Shown here: in pieces, positions 29,910 to 40,699 of the stretch | How positions within the stretch are numbered: position 1 is the stretch's first letter | How the letters are laid out: each line of letters starts with the position of its first letter | Origin: Prorocentrum cordatum | Taxonomy: Eukaryota; Sar; Dinophyceae; Prorocentrales; Prorocentraceae | Direction of reading: 5' to 3' | Assembly: GCA_963575745.1 (NCBI GenBank) | Contig: CAUYUJ010014351.1 | Coordinates: 368,508-413,049 of the forward strand | Length of the DNA: 44,542 nt | The notes under the pieces: model-generated | Told to the model about the DNA's origin: nothing | Seen by the model: the letters and a program-made list of their open reading frames with translations, nothing else | The model's database searches: none | Translations under genes and position numbers: made by a program

Positions 29910-30722
29910 ATGGCGGGCGGACTCCGCGGCCGGAAGGTCGCGGGTCGCGGGTCAGCTCCAGTCAGCTACAACGCCGGGATCAGCGCGTGCGGAAAGGGCG
30001 AACAGTGGCAACGGGCCTGTGCGCTGCTGAGCGACATGAGGGAGGCCAAGCTGGAGCCCGACGTCGTCAGCTACAGCGCTGGGATTAGCTCGTGCGAGAA
30101 GGGCGAACAGTGGCATCAGGCTTTGGCGCTGCTGAGCGAGATGCGGGAGGCGAAGGTGGAACCCAGCGTCACTTGCACTGCTTTTCTGGTCGAAGCGCTC
30201 GCGAGAAAGGCGGCCAGGGGAAGCAGCGCGCGGCCCCAGAGTCAGAGCCCATCCGACGGCCGCTCGGAGCTGCTCGGAGCTTGCCAGGAGCCCTCCAGTC
30301 GCCCCGCGAGCCGCCCACTCGAGCCAGGAAGGAGGCTCCGAGAGCTCGCCAGAGGCTCCACGAGCTCCAGCTGGCCGAAAGGATGGCGCCAGACCCCCTC
30401 TGGTCTTTCGAGCGGCCTCTGGAACCTCGAGCCTGTCAGGAGTCAGGGGCCCTTCCCCAGACAGGTAAAGCCGACGGGGAGGCCTGCAGAGAATTCGAGG
30501 CCCCTGCGCCATCACCATGCGCGATGCACTGGTGACGGCTACCCCCGAATTGCGCCGAGGGCGTTCGTTAAGGAATATCCCTGGAGGTTTCAGACCTTTG
30601 AGGATTCCTTCTTATCTGATGAGGGAGGCAGTGCTAGCCATGGCCAAGCCTCAATTGGTGGTCCACTGGCTTCCAGACCCTGGATTCCTTATCCGCTCCC
30701 GTTCGGGAAGAAGCGCGCCTAG
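29910..30722 (+). CDS. Protein with two tandem PPR motifs
   Basis: This is the best PPR frame in the window. I choose ATG 29910 because the frame upstream (open from 29613) is minisatellite. Residues 17-51 (PVSYNAGISACGKGEQWQRA...) and 52-86 (VVSYSAGISSCEKGEQWHQA...) are consecutive 35-residue motifs. After about residue 90 the frame turns Ser/Arg/Pro-rich. Another frame there reads RARQRLHELQLAERMAPDPL, so a frameshift or intron near 30180 is likely. The 3' part overlaps dispersed repeat F. PPR proteins usually have many more motifs and act on organellar RNA; this looks like a fragment. Confidence 0.45.
   Translation: MAGGLRGRKVAGRGSAPVSYNAGISACGKGEQWQRACALLSDMREAKLEPDVVSYSAGISSCEKGEQWHQALALLSEMREAKVEPSVTCTAFLVEALARKAARGSSARPQSQSPSDGRSELLGACQEPSSRPASRPLEPGRRLRELARGSTSSSWPKGWRQTPSGLSSGLWNLEPVRSQGPFPRQVKPTGRPAENSRPLRHHHARCTGDGYPRIAPRAFVKEYPWRFQTFEDSFLSDEGGSASHGQASIGGPLASRPWIPYPLPFGKKRA
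30560..30700 (+). repeat. Dispersed repeat F, copy 2 (copy 1 at 7005-7141)
   Basis: Shares TTATCTGATGAGGGAGGCAG and the identical CTGGCTTCCAGACCCTGGAT with copy 1. It forms the end of the PPR frame above, so that C-terminus is repeat-derived. Confidence 0.7.
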
Positions 30723-30734
30723 CCAGAAGCGTGC

Positions 30735-31000
30735 ACACCAAGCAGAACTGGCCATCAGCAGCACCAAGCAGCAACGGCACGTAGCAGCGACATGCCGGAC
30801 CAACACCACGTAACAGTTGCGGCAAACAGCAGCATGCAATAGCCTACGCTGGATGCGAGTTTCGAGCCTAGCGTTATTATCTTAGCCTTTTCAGCAGCCT
30901 GTCCACAATCGGCAATCACGTCATAGCTCATCCTTGTCACGGACGCAGTCCACGAGTCAGCCCTGGTCTGCACAAACATTCTGGTCTTTGCGCGAGCGAA
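30735..31000 (+). repeat. Cassette: CAG-rich tract, anchor, degraded PPR start
   Basis: GCAGAACTGGCCATCAGCAG is shared with 26820 and 42770. The anchor at 30893-30965 carries indels. The PPR part is reduced to a TTTGCGCGAGCGAAAGG remnant. Confidence 0.7.
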
Positions 31001-31019
31001 AGGGGGGAGAAGGTCGCAA

Positions 31020-32030
31020 GATGCCCCCGAGCGCTCGGAGCGCCACGCCGCTCTCGGACGGCTCCAGAGAGCTCCCAGGTGTCTCCAAGACGGCATCAGG
31101 CAGCCCCGCTACCGCTCCGAGACGCTCGGGATGTCGGGAGGACGTCCCAAGAGAACCCGAACAGAGCCCGATGACAGCCCAAGACGGCCCGACGACGGGC
31201 CAAATGCTTCCGAAGACGGCCCGATCGGACCCCGATGACGGTCCCCCGAGGCCAAACATTATAGATAAGTCGGTCGTTTTTTTAAGGTTGTCCGTGATCT
31301 CGCCATTTCGAACCAAGAGCGCCCCAGGCAGCTCCAGGGCCGTTTGAGATCGCCCCAAGACTGCCCAGGAGGCCCCGCCAAGTGCCCCAAGATGGCCCCA
31401 GAGGACCCGAATGCTGCTCAAGAGAAGCCCAAGACAGCCTACTAGAACCCCTGTGGCACCCAAGACAGCACCAAGAAGGCCCCGGGAGCCACCCAACAGG
31501 CACCAAAGCGAGCTCCAAGACGACCCGAGGCCCCCAACAGGGCCCCCAGGACGGCCTGAGGCCCCCGAGACGGCCCAAGCAAGCCCCAGAATGGGCCACG
31601 AGGACCCCCCGAGGCTGCGGAGAGACCCGCAGGAAGGCTCGAAGAGGGTCCGAAGAGAGTCCAGGCGTCAGGTCCCCCGCAGCCCCCACGAGGTCCCCAA
31701 GACGGCCCAGGGGCAGCAGCATGGCCGAAGCGGGCCCCCAGAGGCTCTGGAGAGACCCCCAGGAGGCCTCGAAGAGGGTCTGGAGAGAGTCCAGGCGACG
31801 GGCTTCCCGCAGCCCCCACGGGCCAAGAACCTTCCAAGGACCACTTCGAGATGCCCCAGCGTCTCCCAGGAGACTCCGATACTTGCCAAGGAGTTCCAAG
31901 GAGAGTGCCTCCGGCCACGACATCCCTTCGCCGTTTCTGGAACCCCAGACGCCCCAAAGAAATCTTCAGCCCCACAGTCAGCCCCAGAGCATCCCAAGAG
32001 ACTCCGATAGTTCCGACGGGGCTCCCAAGA
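31020..32030 (+). repeat. CCCAAGACGGCC array, longest block
   Basis: About 1 kb of C/A-rich units with one spacer at 31258-31310. At 31610-31810 a larger sub-unit (GAGGCTCTGGAGAGACCC... with AAGAGGGTC) repeats twice. Positions 32040-32380 downstream include a TCC-rich stretch and no recognised gene. Confidence 0.75.
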
Positions 32031-32375
32031 GAGCCTCCCGCCCCCCCTCCTTTCGGAGTTTGTGGCTCCCCAGTAGCCTTGAACAAAGCCCCTGGCCCAA
32101 CACACGGCCCGACAGAGCTCCTGTCCCCGTTCTCCTCTCGTCTCTTCCTCCCTTTCCTCCTCCTCCTCCTCCTACTCCTCCTGCGTCTCCTCCTCTTCTC
32201 CCTCCTCGACGCTCTGGCCGCTCTGGGGACCCTTTGCTGCTTCTGGGGCCTTCCCACTCCTGTCTCCGTTCTCCCTACTCCTCACCTGGCCGCCTTCCTT
32301 CCAAGCTCCAGCCACTCAGGGGCCCCCACACAGCCGGTTCGGGGTGACGGAGGGGACATGCAGACATTTCGGCGT

Positions 32376-32505
32376 TCGCGCTAGTCTCTCCTACAACGCT
32401 GGGATCAGCGCGTGCGAGAAGGGCGAGCAGTGGCAGCGGGCGTTGGCGTTGCTGAGCGAGATGTGGAGGGCGAAGCTTGAGCCCAGCGTCGTCTATACTA
32501 TATGG
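32376..32505 (+). pseudogene. Single PPR motif
   Basis: In the frame from ATG 32344 the sequence reads SLSYNAGISACEKGEQWQRA, then LALLSEMWRAKLEPSVVY. The cassette anchor is absent. The frame continues into a CCCAAGACGGCC array. Confidence 0.6.
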
Positions 32506-32539
32506 CCGGAGGAACCGCGTGCCGGAAGGAAAAAGCGTC

Positions 32540-33416
32540 AAATGGCCGGAAACGGCTCCGAGACGCTCCGGAGGCCGCCCCGACGGCCCAAAGACGGCTC
32601 CGAGCCGCTCAAGGACGGCTCCGGCCCGCTCAAGATGCCCCGAAGGCGGCCCAAGAGGGCCCCGAGACTCGCAATGATCCGGCCAAGACGCCCGAGATTG
32701 GCCCAAGACGGCCCAAGAGCTCCCCAAGACGGCCCAACAGGCCTTCCAACAGGCCCCCCAAGAGAGCCCCCAAAATCTCCGAATCCCCCCCAGAGGCATC
32801 CAAGACCGCTCCAAGACGGTCCACGAGGTCCCCAAGAGGACCCGAAGACGGCCCAAGAGGGCCCCAAGACAGCCCAAGGCGGCCCCAGGACGGTCCCAGA
32901 GGCGCCCAAGACAGGCCAACGGGACCCCAAGATGGCCCGAAGAGCGGCCCAAGATGGCTCCAAGACGGCCCGAGGACCGCCCAAGGAGGCCCTCGGGGGC
33001 CCCACGACAGCCCAAGGGGCGCGATAGACGAGCCCAGAGAGGCCCAAGAGGCCCCCAGGAGCCCAAAAGAGGTCCCCAAGAGGTGCCACGGGGGCGGACG
33101 AGAGGACCGCCTCAGGAGGTTTTGGACGGTTTGGGGCCTCAAAATCATCCGCTTTACGACGGTTTTGGAAGGATTTTGGCCTTCTCGCTTTTTCCGCTTT
33201 CCGACGCTCGAAGACGGCCCAAGAGGCCTCCAAGAGCGCCCCAGACCGGCCCAAGAGGTTTCCAAGAGCGCCCCAAGACAGCCCAAGAGGGCCCCAAGAC
33301 GACCCAAGAGACGCTCAAGACGGCCCAGGAGGGCCCGAAGACAGGCCCAAGAGGGGGCCAAGAGGGGAACCACGGACCGAAAATCCGAGCATTCCGCCCC
33401 AAGAGGGCGCCAGGAG
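32540..33416 (+). repeat. CCCAAGACGGCC array with repeat shared with 44351-44542
   Basis: Positions 33044-33206 match 44351-44542 closely, including AGGAGGTTTTGGACGGTTT and CCGCTTTACGACGGTTTTGG; the right-hand copy has about 29 extra bases near 44408. Confidence 0.8.
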
Positions 33417-33834
33417 GCCCAAACAGGCGTGTGGGTCACTTTACAACCAGATGGGTCACTTTACAACCAGCTTACAAAATCCGAGAAGGGCACTTTACAA
33501 CCAGGAAGGGCACTTTACAAACAGGCAAGTAAGAACACATATTGAATGCACGCGGGCCTTTCCCTGAAATCTCCGTGGGCAAGCGCAAGGGTGGCGTTGG
33601 GCTCTTTGAGGCATGTTGGAATTAAAGTTGCCAGTCGCGCGCGAAGAAGCACTGCGCACGCGTTGGCGATGCGGCGGCCTGGTGCGCTATGGTATGTTGC
33701 GTGCTGGTGGGCGGATTCGGGTTTTGACCTGCTCTCTAAGCTCTGTCGGTCAGTTCTGCCATTGCTTGCTCTGCCTTTTTCTGACGGACGAAGGCTAGTC
33801 GTGCAGGACATGATCCCGTCCAAGACTGGAGCTG

Positions 33835-34165
33835 CATGGCAGTGGGAAGCTGTAGTGGGAGATGTGGTGGTAGCGGGGGCTACAATGGGAACTGCATGGT
33901 GTTGGGAAGCTGCGGTGGCAACTGTGGTGGTCGCCAGGCAGCGGTGGGAATTGTGGTGGTAGCTGGGCTGCAATGGGATTTGCGGTGGTAGCGGGGGGTC
34001 AGTCGGAATTGTGGAGGTAGCGGGGCTGCAGCGGTAAGTGTGGTGGTAGCAGGCACAAATGTGGCGGTGATGCGCTGTCACGGTGGCTCAAGCTGCTGCG
34101 CTGGCACGGTGGCTGAGGCTGCTGCCCGAGCAGGATACCTGCGTTGCTGCGCTGGCACTGTGGCT
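33835..34165 (+). repeat. GGTGGTAGC / GGCACGGTGGCTG minisatellites
   Basis: Units like GCAATGGGAATTGTGGTGGT recur about every 36-40 bases to 34075, followed by CTGGCACGGTGGCTGAGGCT units. They lie inside the 1.75-kb element. Confidence 0.75.
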
Positions 34166-34534
34166 GACGCTGGAAGGAACGATCTTCGAAATAGTTGCAT
34201 TTATTCGGAACGTTGACCCTCGATCTTCCAAGAAGAGGAGCAGCAGGGGGCCAACTGGAGCTGGAGCACTTAGCCCCTTGCAGAACACCGTGGGGCTTCA
34301 GGGGCCAACGTGGCCCCAGAGACCCGCGATGCCAATGGCCTAGTTCCCCGGAGCGCTGGGCCCTTGTGGAGGCCACTGGGCTCGCTTCCTGTGAGTGATC
34401 CCTAAAATGGGCAGCGCGTCGCCCTGAGCCTTCCTACGTATGCTGTCGCCTTATTCCCGTGCGAGCACGGGGCCCTTGTTGAGGCCGCTTGGCCCCTGCT
34501 AGCAAGCCCTGTCTTAGTCTGCTGGGCTCAGAGC

Positions 34535-34790
34535 GCCAGAGCGTCTAGGCACTCGGGCTCAGAGGCATCGCTGGGGCCTGCTCAGAGCGTCCAGGCGCTC
34601 GGGCTCAGAGGCATCGCTGGGGCCTGCGCAGAGCGTCCAGGTCCTCGGGCTCAGAGGCATCGCTGGGGCCTGCGCAGAGCGTCCAGGTCCTCGGGCTCAG
34701 AGGCATCACTGGGGCCTGCGCAGGGCGGTCAGGCGCTCGGGCTCAGAGGCATCGCTGGGGCCTGCGCAGAGAGTTCAGGCGCTCGGGCTC
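34535..34790 (+). repeat. 46-bp tandem repeat, five copies
   Basis: GGCTCAGAGGCATCGCTGGG starts at 34556, 34602, 34648, 34694 and 34740, an exact 46-base spacing. Confidence 0.92.
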
Positions 34791-34945
34791 CAGAGCGCCC
34801 ACGTGCTCTGGAGCACTGCTCAGAGCGTCCGCGCGCCCTTGGAGCACTTTTGAGAGCGCCCACTTGCTCTGGAGCATTTTTCAGAGCGCCCACTTGCTCT
34901 GGGGCATTTTTCAGAGCGCCCATTTGCTCTGGAGCACTTTTGCGG
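34790..34945 (+). repeat. 30-bp tandem repeat
   Basis: CAGAGCGCCCACTTGCTCTG with GAGCATTTTT repeats every 30 bases (34882, 34912), with looser units to the left. Confidence 0.85.
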
Positions 34946-35186
34946 AACGCCCAAACACGCACGGCCACTCTGAGCTGGTTGTAAAGTGGTCCGTTCTGGT
35001 TGTGAAGTGGCCCGTTCTGGTTGTAAAGTGGTCCGTTCTGGTTGTAAAGTGGGCCGTTCTGGTTGCAAAGTGGACGTGCTCGATGAAAAACCATACTTTC
35101 CAATCCTATGTCGGTTGTAAAGTAACCCATCTGGTTGTAAAGTGGTTGTTCTGGTTGTAAAGAGACCGAATCTCGCCCAAACAGGC

Positions 35187-35960
35187 CCCCAAGAGGCCCC
35201 AAGGGGCCGCCAAGAATCCCCCAAAGAGGCCCCAGGAGGCTCCCAAGGAGCCCAGACGAGGCCCCAACAGAGGCCCCAACAGCTTCCAAAATGGCCCCAA
35301 AGAGGCCTCGAGCCCGCCTCCGAGCTTCCTCGCCGCGAGGGTGCCAACACGGCCCCAGACGGGCCCAGGACGGCCCAAGGCGCGCTCAAGACGGCCTAAG
35401 ACGATTCCAAGACGGTCCCAGGAGGGTGCGCCCAGGACGGCCCAAGGACGCGCCCGGTCGGGGCCTCGAGACGGGCCAAGATGGCAAGAGAGCCCCAGCT
35501 GGCAAAAATCGTTAATTTTCCATTGTTTACTGTTACACCCTTTGCGTTTCCCGCCGTTTTGGCTGTCCGATGCACCAAAAGGCCACAGAAAGTCCCAGGA
35601 GGGTCAGAGGAAACGCCCAGGAAGGCACGGGCCAAGACAGACCCAGCACAACCCAAGGCGCGCTGCGACGGCTCAAGGCGGCTCCAAGACAGCCCCAAGA
35701 GGGTGCCAACACGGCCCCTGCTGGGCCCAGGACGTCCCAAGGAGGCGCACAGGAGGGGCCCAAGACGACTCCAAGGCGGCCCCCTCGCGGTCCCAGACGG
35801 CTCCAAGACAGCCCCACGAGGACCCCGATGGGCCCAGGACGGCCTACGGACGGCCCATGAGGGGCCTACGACGAACCAAGACGGCCCCATCACGGCACAC
35901 GGTGCCCTCAAGACGGGCCTGGACGGCTCCAAGACGGCCCTTTGAGGGAGCCAACGCGGC
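35187..35960 (+). repeat. CCCAAGACGGCC array
   Basis: It resumes directly after the 1.75-kb element with the same polarity as before it. A spacer with TTTGCGTTTCCCGCC lies at 35514-35580. Confidence 0.75.
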
Positions 35961-35968
35961 CCCACACC

Positions 35969-36450
35969 CTTCGGGCGCACACTTGGGGGGGCTGGGAGCT
36001 TGCGACAAGTCTCCCACATTCACTGTCCTGCCCCATTCTGTTCGCCTGGAGGCCTCCTCCAACCCTGTGGGCGAACAAGAGGAAACCCAGCTGACCGCAC
36101 CCTGGGCCCGTGGGCCCCGCGACGCTTGGGCAGAAGACGAACGCCGGGTCTGACAGGCCAGCTACCGCCCCCTTTTGCCCGATATGCTGTGCCATTATGT
36201 TCCCCCAGGGGCCTTGGCGAACTCTTCGGGCCAAGCAGACCAGACCCCTGGGACAGCAGCCAATTGTGACCCTGGGACCTCTCCGCATTCTTCGGACGAG
36301 CACCTGGGGGGCCCAGGAGATTCGGACAAGTCTTCCCCATTCCTTGCCCTGTCCCGTTCTGTTCGCCCGAAGGCCTCCACAAACCCTCTGGGCGAACATA
36401 ATGGAACATGGCGAACAAACCCTCCCGTTGGCGGTGATGCGACTGGATCG
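35969..36450 (+). repeat. Repeat unit of about 320 bp with TTCTGTTCGCC
   Basis: GACAAGTCTCCCACATTC... to GGGCGAACA at 36004-36078 returns at 36332-36400 with modest divergence. A weaker related unit lies between them. No gene recognised to 36700. Confidence 0.65.
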
Positions 36451-36714
36451 CACCATCAAGGCGCGCCTGGATGTGATGGCCGACCCAACAGCGGCTTCTC
36501 TAAAGATTTTACAGGATTCCAAATTTTCTTGAAGCTCTCTTGTGCCCTCCCTGTAGATCCTTGCGAGCCTCCCCGGCGCTTTCGGTGGCTTTCCCCGATG
36601 GCCTCCCGAACCCTTCAACGAGCGCTCCTGAGACGCCTCAGATGGGCTTCGACTTCGACGCACATCCCCGAGAGACTTCGAAACTGTCCTCAATAGGAGG
36701 GGGGTGAACGAGCA

Positions 36715-37010
36715 GTGCGCTGGGCCAAGCTGCTGGAGCGCTGCAAGAGCTCGGACACGAAGGCGCGGTCTCGCTGCCGCCGCCCGAGCCGCCGCCGTGT
36801 TTGTAGATTTTCGGTACAAGCTGCGCCGTTCCTCCGAGAACCATTCCAGAAAGATGTCGTGGACGGAGTCCACGGGTCAGCCCTAGTCAGCTACAGCGCT
36901 GGGATCAGCGCGTGCGAGAAGGGCGAGCAATGGCAGCGGGCTTGTGCGCTGCTGAGCGAGATGCGGGAAACGAAGGTGGAGCCTGGCGTCATCTCAGCTA
37001 CACTGCCGCG
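36715..37010 (+). pseudogene. PPR motif with full anchor and basic upstream region
   Basis: From ATG 36715 the frame reads MRWAKLLERCKSSDTKARSR, a basic stretch, then the anchor peptide DVVDGVHGSALVSYSAGISA, then CEKGEQWQRACALLSEMRET. Anchor and PPR are in one frame, the clearest such join in the window. The frame then enters repeat DNA and ends at 37281. Confidence 0.55.
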
Positions 37011-37039
37011 AACCAGCTCCCCCCGGCCGCTCCAGCCGC

Positions 37040-37690
37040 ACCTTCAGGGCAGCGATGGTGGTCTCCAGGAAGGTCCAAGACGGCCCGAGGCGGACCAAAT
37101 GCTCTCCGAGACCACGCAAGATGGCTCAACACGGCTCAAAATCAGTGCGCGCGAAAGTCTCCATTGGGAATGGGCTACCCCCGTCAGGCCGTTCTGGCGG
37201 GGCCGTCGGAGCCGCCATGGTGGCCTCCAGAGCGGCCCTGGCCGGTCCAAGACGGCCCGAGGCGGCCCAAGCGCGCTCTGAGACCGCCCAAGATGGCCCC
37301 CAACTCTGCCCGCGAGGCGCCCATGATCCCGTCAGACCGCTTCAAGAGGGTCACCAGGACGGCCTCCAGAGGCAAAGCTACTAGATGTCCGGTTGGTGTT
37401 TGCACGATTTTCGCGTTATGGCGCCCTGGGGCCTCAGGCAGCCCGAGACAACCCGAGGGGTCTCCAAGATCACCCCAAGATGGCCCAATACGCTCCGAAA
37501 CGTCTGGTGGCTTCCCTCGGCCGCTCTGGCCGCGCCCTCGGAGCCGCCATGGCGGCCTCCCGAGCGGTCCTGGACGGTCCAGAACGGCCCGAGGTGGCCC
37601 CGCGTGTTCTTAGACTTTGCAGGGGCCCCCCACACGGCCCAAGAGCCAAGAGGTTCCCATGACGCCCTCGGACAGCCCCGAGAGGATAAC
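37040..37690 (+). repeat. CCCAAGACGGCC-type array, GAGCCGCCATGG variant
   Basis: Units include CCGTCGGAGCCGCCATGGTG (37205) and CCTCGGAGCCGCCATGGCGG (37537), about 330 bases apart, implying a longer repeat period here. Confidence 0.7.
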
Positions 37691-37699
37691 ATTTTCGCT

Positions 37700-38145
37700 G
37701 ATTTCCTCCTCCTTTTCCTCCTCCTCCTCCTCCTCCTCCTCCTCCTCCTCCTCCTCCTCCTCCTCCTCCTCCTCCCCCTCCCCCCCCCTCCTCCTCCTCC
37801 TCCTCCTCCTCCTCCTCCTCCTCCTCCTCCTCGCTCCGTCTCTCCCTCCTCCTCCTCCTCCTCCTCCTCCTCGTCCTCCTCCTCCTCTCCTCCTCCCCCT
37901 CCTCCGCCTCCTCTTCCTCCTCCTTCCTCCTCCTCCTCCTTCCTCTCCTCCTCCTCCTCCTCCTCCTCCTCCTCCTCCTCCTCCTCCTCCTCCCCTCTCT
38001 CCTCCTCCTACCCCTCCTCCCCTCCTCCTCCTCCTCCTCCTCCTCCTCCTCCTCCTCCTCCTCCTCCTCCTCCTCCTCCTCCTCCTCCTCCTCCTCCTCC
38101 TCCTCCTCCTCCTCCTCCTCCTCCTCCTCCTCCCCCTCCTCCCCA
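37700..38145. repeat. (TCC)n microsatellite
   Basis: About 445 bases of imperfect TCC. Open in all frames. Confidence 0.97.
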
Positions 38146-38149
38146 GGAC

Positions 38150-38560
38150 CGCCTCCAGGGGCAAAATTTTCGCTGATCCCCCCTCGGTTCCCCAGTGAGG
38201 TTCGCGTCCCCGCGTCCTGGGGCCTCAGGCACCCGAGGAGCCTCGCAGATCGTTCCAAGACGGCCAAGGGAAGCTGCCACGACCTTCCTTGGCTTCCCCT
38301 GGGCCCGGAACGGCCCAAGACGGCCCGAGGCGGCCGAAGCGTGCTGTGGAACCGTCCACAGCACGGCCCACGAGGCCCCCATGACGCCCTCAGACAGCCG
38401 CAGGAGGGTCCAGAGGCAGAGTGAACAGACGTCCACTCTTGCCGTCGTGATTTGGCGCGCCTCGGGCCGCCCACGAAGCCCCAGAGGGCCGAGGCGGCCC
38501 GAGGCAGCCCGAGACGGCCCCAGAGGGCCCCACGAGGGCGTCCAGGTGGTCACGGGGGAC
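38150..38560 (+). repeat. GGCCCGAGGCGGCC-type array
   Basis: The GACCGCCTCCAGGGGCAAAATTTTCGCTGAT start at 38147 resembles 37357. Further right, 38561-38900 is unique-looking without a recognised gene. Confidence 0.6.
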
Positions 38561-38904
38561 GCCAGGAGCAGCCGACCTGGGAGCTGCCAGTTTGCGGGCT
38601 GCTCCAAGTGACGGATCGGAGGCCCTCTGGGGACCTTCCCAGGAGCCCTCAGGGATTTGCCTGGACGGCCTCTGGGGCGTCCCAGGTGGCTACAAGGGGA
38701 AGCTATAAGAGAGACGCCAGGGAAGAGGCCGACGAGGGGCCCACCAAGGCCCTGATGATGCCACTTTTTGGAAGACTGCTCGGAGCGACAGATCAGGGGT
38801 GCCTCTTGGACCCTCTGAGCTCTGCTTGTGCTTGCGCCCCGTCACGAGCCCGGTCCGCGGGGCCGTCGACCGCGAGGATCCACACCACCAGTACACACAC
38901 CACA

Positions 38905-39130
38905 CACTCACACTCACACTCACACTCACACTCACACTCACACTCACACTCACACTCACACTCACAGTCACACTCACAGTCACACTCACACTCACACTCA
39001 CACTCACACTCACACTCACACTCACACTCACACTCACACTCACACTCACACTCACACTCACTCACTCACTCACTCACTCACTCACTCACTCTCTCACACA
39101 ATACACACACACACTCACTCACTCACTCGT
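38905..39130. repeat. (TCACAC)n hexanucleotide and (ACTC)n microsatellite
   Basis: A nearly pure six-base repeat, CACACT, to about 39062 (two CACAGT variants near 38965), followed by ACTC repeats. The unit does not match the dinoflagellate or plant telomere unit. Confidence 0.97.
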
Positions 39131-39135
39131 CCATC

Positions 39136-39460
39136 CGTACTACAGCGCCAGGGGAACCGCGTGCGAGAAGAAAACTCGCCTGCGGGGCTCCAGCACGGCC
39201 CAAGACGGTCCCAATACTGTCCAAGATGGCCCGAGACGCCTCCAGACGGTCCCAGAGGTCGCCACTACTGCTGTCAAACGATTCACAAGGGCGGCGAGAC
39301 GGCCCAAGAGGGCTCCAAGAGGCGCCCCAACGAGGCCCAAGGGCCTCCTAAGAGGGGGTCAGACGGCCCAAGAGGCCCCAAGACGGCCCAAGAAGCCCCC
39401 AAGACGTCCCCAGACGGCCCCATAAGGGACCCCAAGGAGGGAAACTCGAACTGACATTTC
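39136..39460 (+). repeat. PPR relic and CCCAAGACGGCC array
   Basis: TACTACAGCGCCAGGGGAAC followed by CGCGTGCGAGAAG (39138-39170) is a degraded SYSAGISACEK. The array follows at once, preserving cassette order. Confidence 0.65.
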
Positions 39461-39653
39461 GCGCCCTCCGCTCCAAGATGATTCCTCTCGCTTCGCGGGG
39501 TGCACGTCCGGAGCACGTGCAGTCACGTCGTCGCGGGGCCTCCTGGAGGCCTCCTGGGAGTTTCTTTTGGCCTCTTGGGGACTTCTGTGGGGCCTTTCCC
39601 ACCTCCCTCCTTTTCATACACCCTCCCCATCTTCCCTTCCAGCGCCGGCTCTA

Positions 39654-40690
39654 ATCATGGGCGCCGCAGTGACCAACTTCCACCTGGCTGGCGCTGCGCC
39701 GCAGTTTGCCCAGAGGGCGGAACACACGTGGCACGTGTGCCATGGCTCTTGCACAAAAAGGAAGGGGGAGGAGGAGGAGGTGGTGGAGGAGGAGGAAGGG
39801 GGAAGAGGGGGGAACACATCGCCCCTCGGGGCCCAGCAACGGGGCCAAAATCCCAGGTGGGGAGAGGGGGGGAGGTGGCGTGCGTCGCGACGCGGAATAA
39901 AGTGCTCGGAGCGGATGGGGCACGGGGCGTAGGTCCCACTGGGGCGTTGGGGCGCGGAGAGGAGGGAGGGGAGATGGTGTGCGTCGCGACGCGGAATAAA
40001 ATGGCCGGGGCGGAAGGTGCATTGGGCGGGGCTTGGGGCAGAGGGCCACGTGGCGGGGGTCCAACAGGGGCGCTGGGGACGGGGGGGGGAGATGGTGTGC
40101 GTCGCGACGCGGAATGAAATTGTCGGGGCGGAAGGGGGCACGGGGCGGAGCCCCATTGGGGCGCTGGGGACGCGGGAGGGAGGTGGGGGAGGTGGTGTGC
40201 GTCGCGACCGGAATAGGCGAATAACGTTCGCGGCGGAGGGTGCAGAGGGCGGGGCTCCCGCTGGGGCCGCCGGCGACGCGGGGGGGGATCGGGGCAGAGA
40301 GCCACGGCGCGTGGGTCCCACTGGCGCTGGGGACGCGGGGGGAGGGGGGGGGGTGCGACGCGGAATAAAGCGTTCGTGGCGGAGGGGGCGGTGGGCGGGT
40401 CCCCCGCTGGGGCGCTGGGGGCGCGGGGAGGCTCGGGGCAGAGAGCCACGGCGCGGGGGTCCCACTCTGGCGCTGGGGACGCGGGGCGGGGAGGGGATGT
40501 GCGACGAAGATTACGTTCGTGGACGAGGGGGCGGTGGGCGGGGCTCCCGCTGGGGCGGTGGGGCGGGGGAGCTCGGGGCAGAGAGCCACGGCGCGGGGGT
40601 CCCACTCTGGGGACGCAGGGAGGGTGGGTGTGCGACGCTGAATAAAGTGGTCCGAGCTCTAGACACCCTGTGCCAGAGGATAACATTGCA
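39654..40690 (+). repeat. Segmental duplication copy 1: tandem array of GC-rich units
   Basis: It begins ATCATGGGCGCCGCAGTGAC and ends near CCAGAGGATAACATTGCACT. Inside are about seven units of roughly 100-150 bases. Early units carry a perfect palindrome, GCGTCGCGACGC, then GGAATAAA (39882, 39981, 40099); later ones are degenerate. Copy 2 is at 41469-42545. Overlapping open frames on both strands argue against coding. Confidence 0.88.
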
Positions 40691-40699
40691 CTCCGGTCG

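Larger units (their letters stand above)
33417..35186. mobile_element. 1.75-kb element bounded by inverted minisatellite arrays
   Basis: At 33433-33530 four or five 20-bp units read GGGTCACTTTACAACCAG. At 34975-35163 seven or eight 21-bp units read CTGGTTGTAAAGTGGTCCGT, the reverse complement. Identical 12-base flanks, GCCCAAACAGGC, lie at 33417-33428 and 35175-35186, as expected of a target duplication, although the insertion site is itself repeat DNA. No transposase is visible. The interior (33535-34970) has three further minisatellites and some unique DNA. Confidence 0.65.

Noticed and set aside
31282-33545. Long GPSWAVLG- or PKTAQ-type frames on both strands
   Set aside because: Simple translations of the degenerate C/A-rich array; composition explains their length.
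38905-39130. Telomere-like repeat
   Set aside because: The TCACAC/ACTC unit does not match known telomere units, and the tract is internal.
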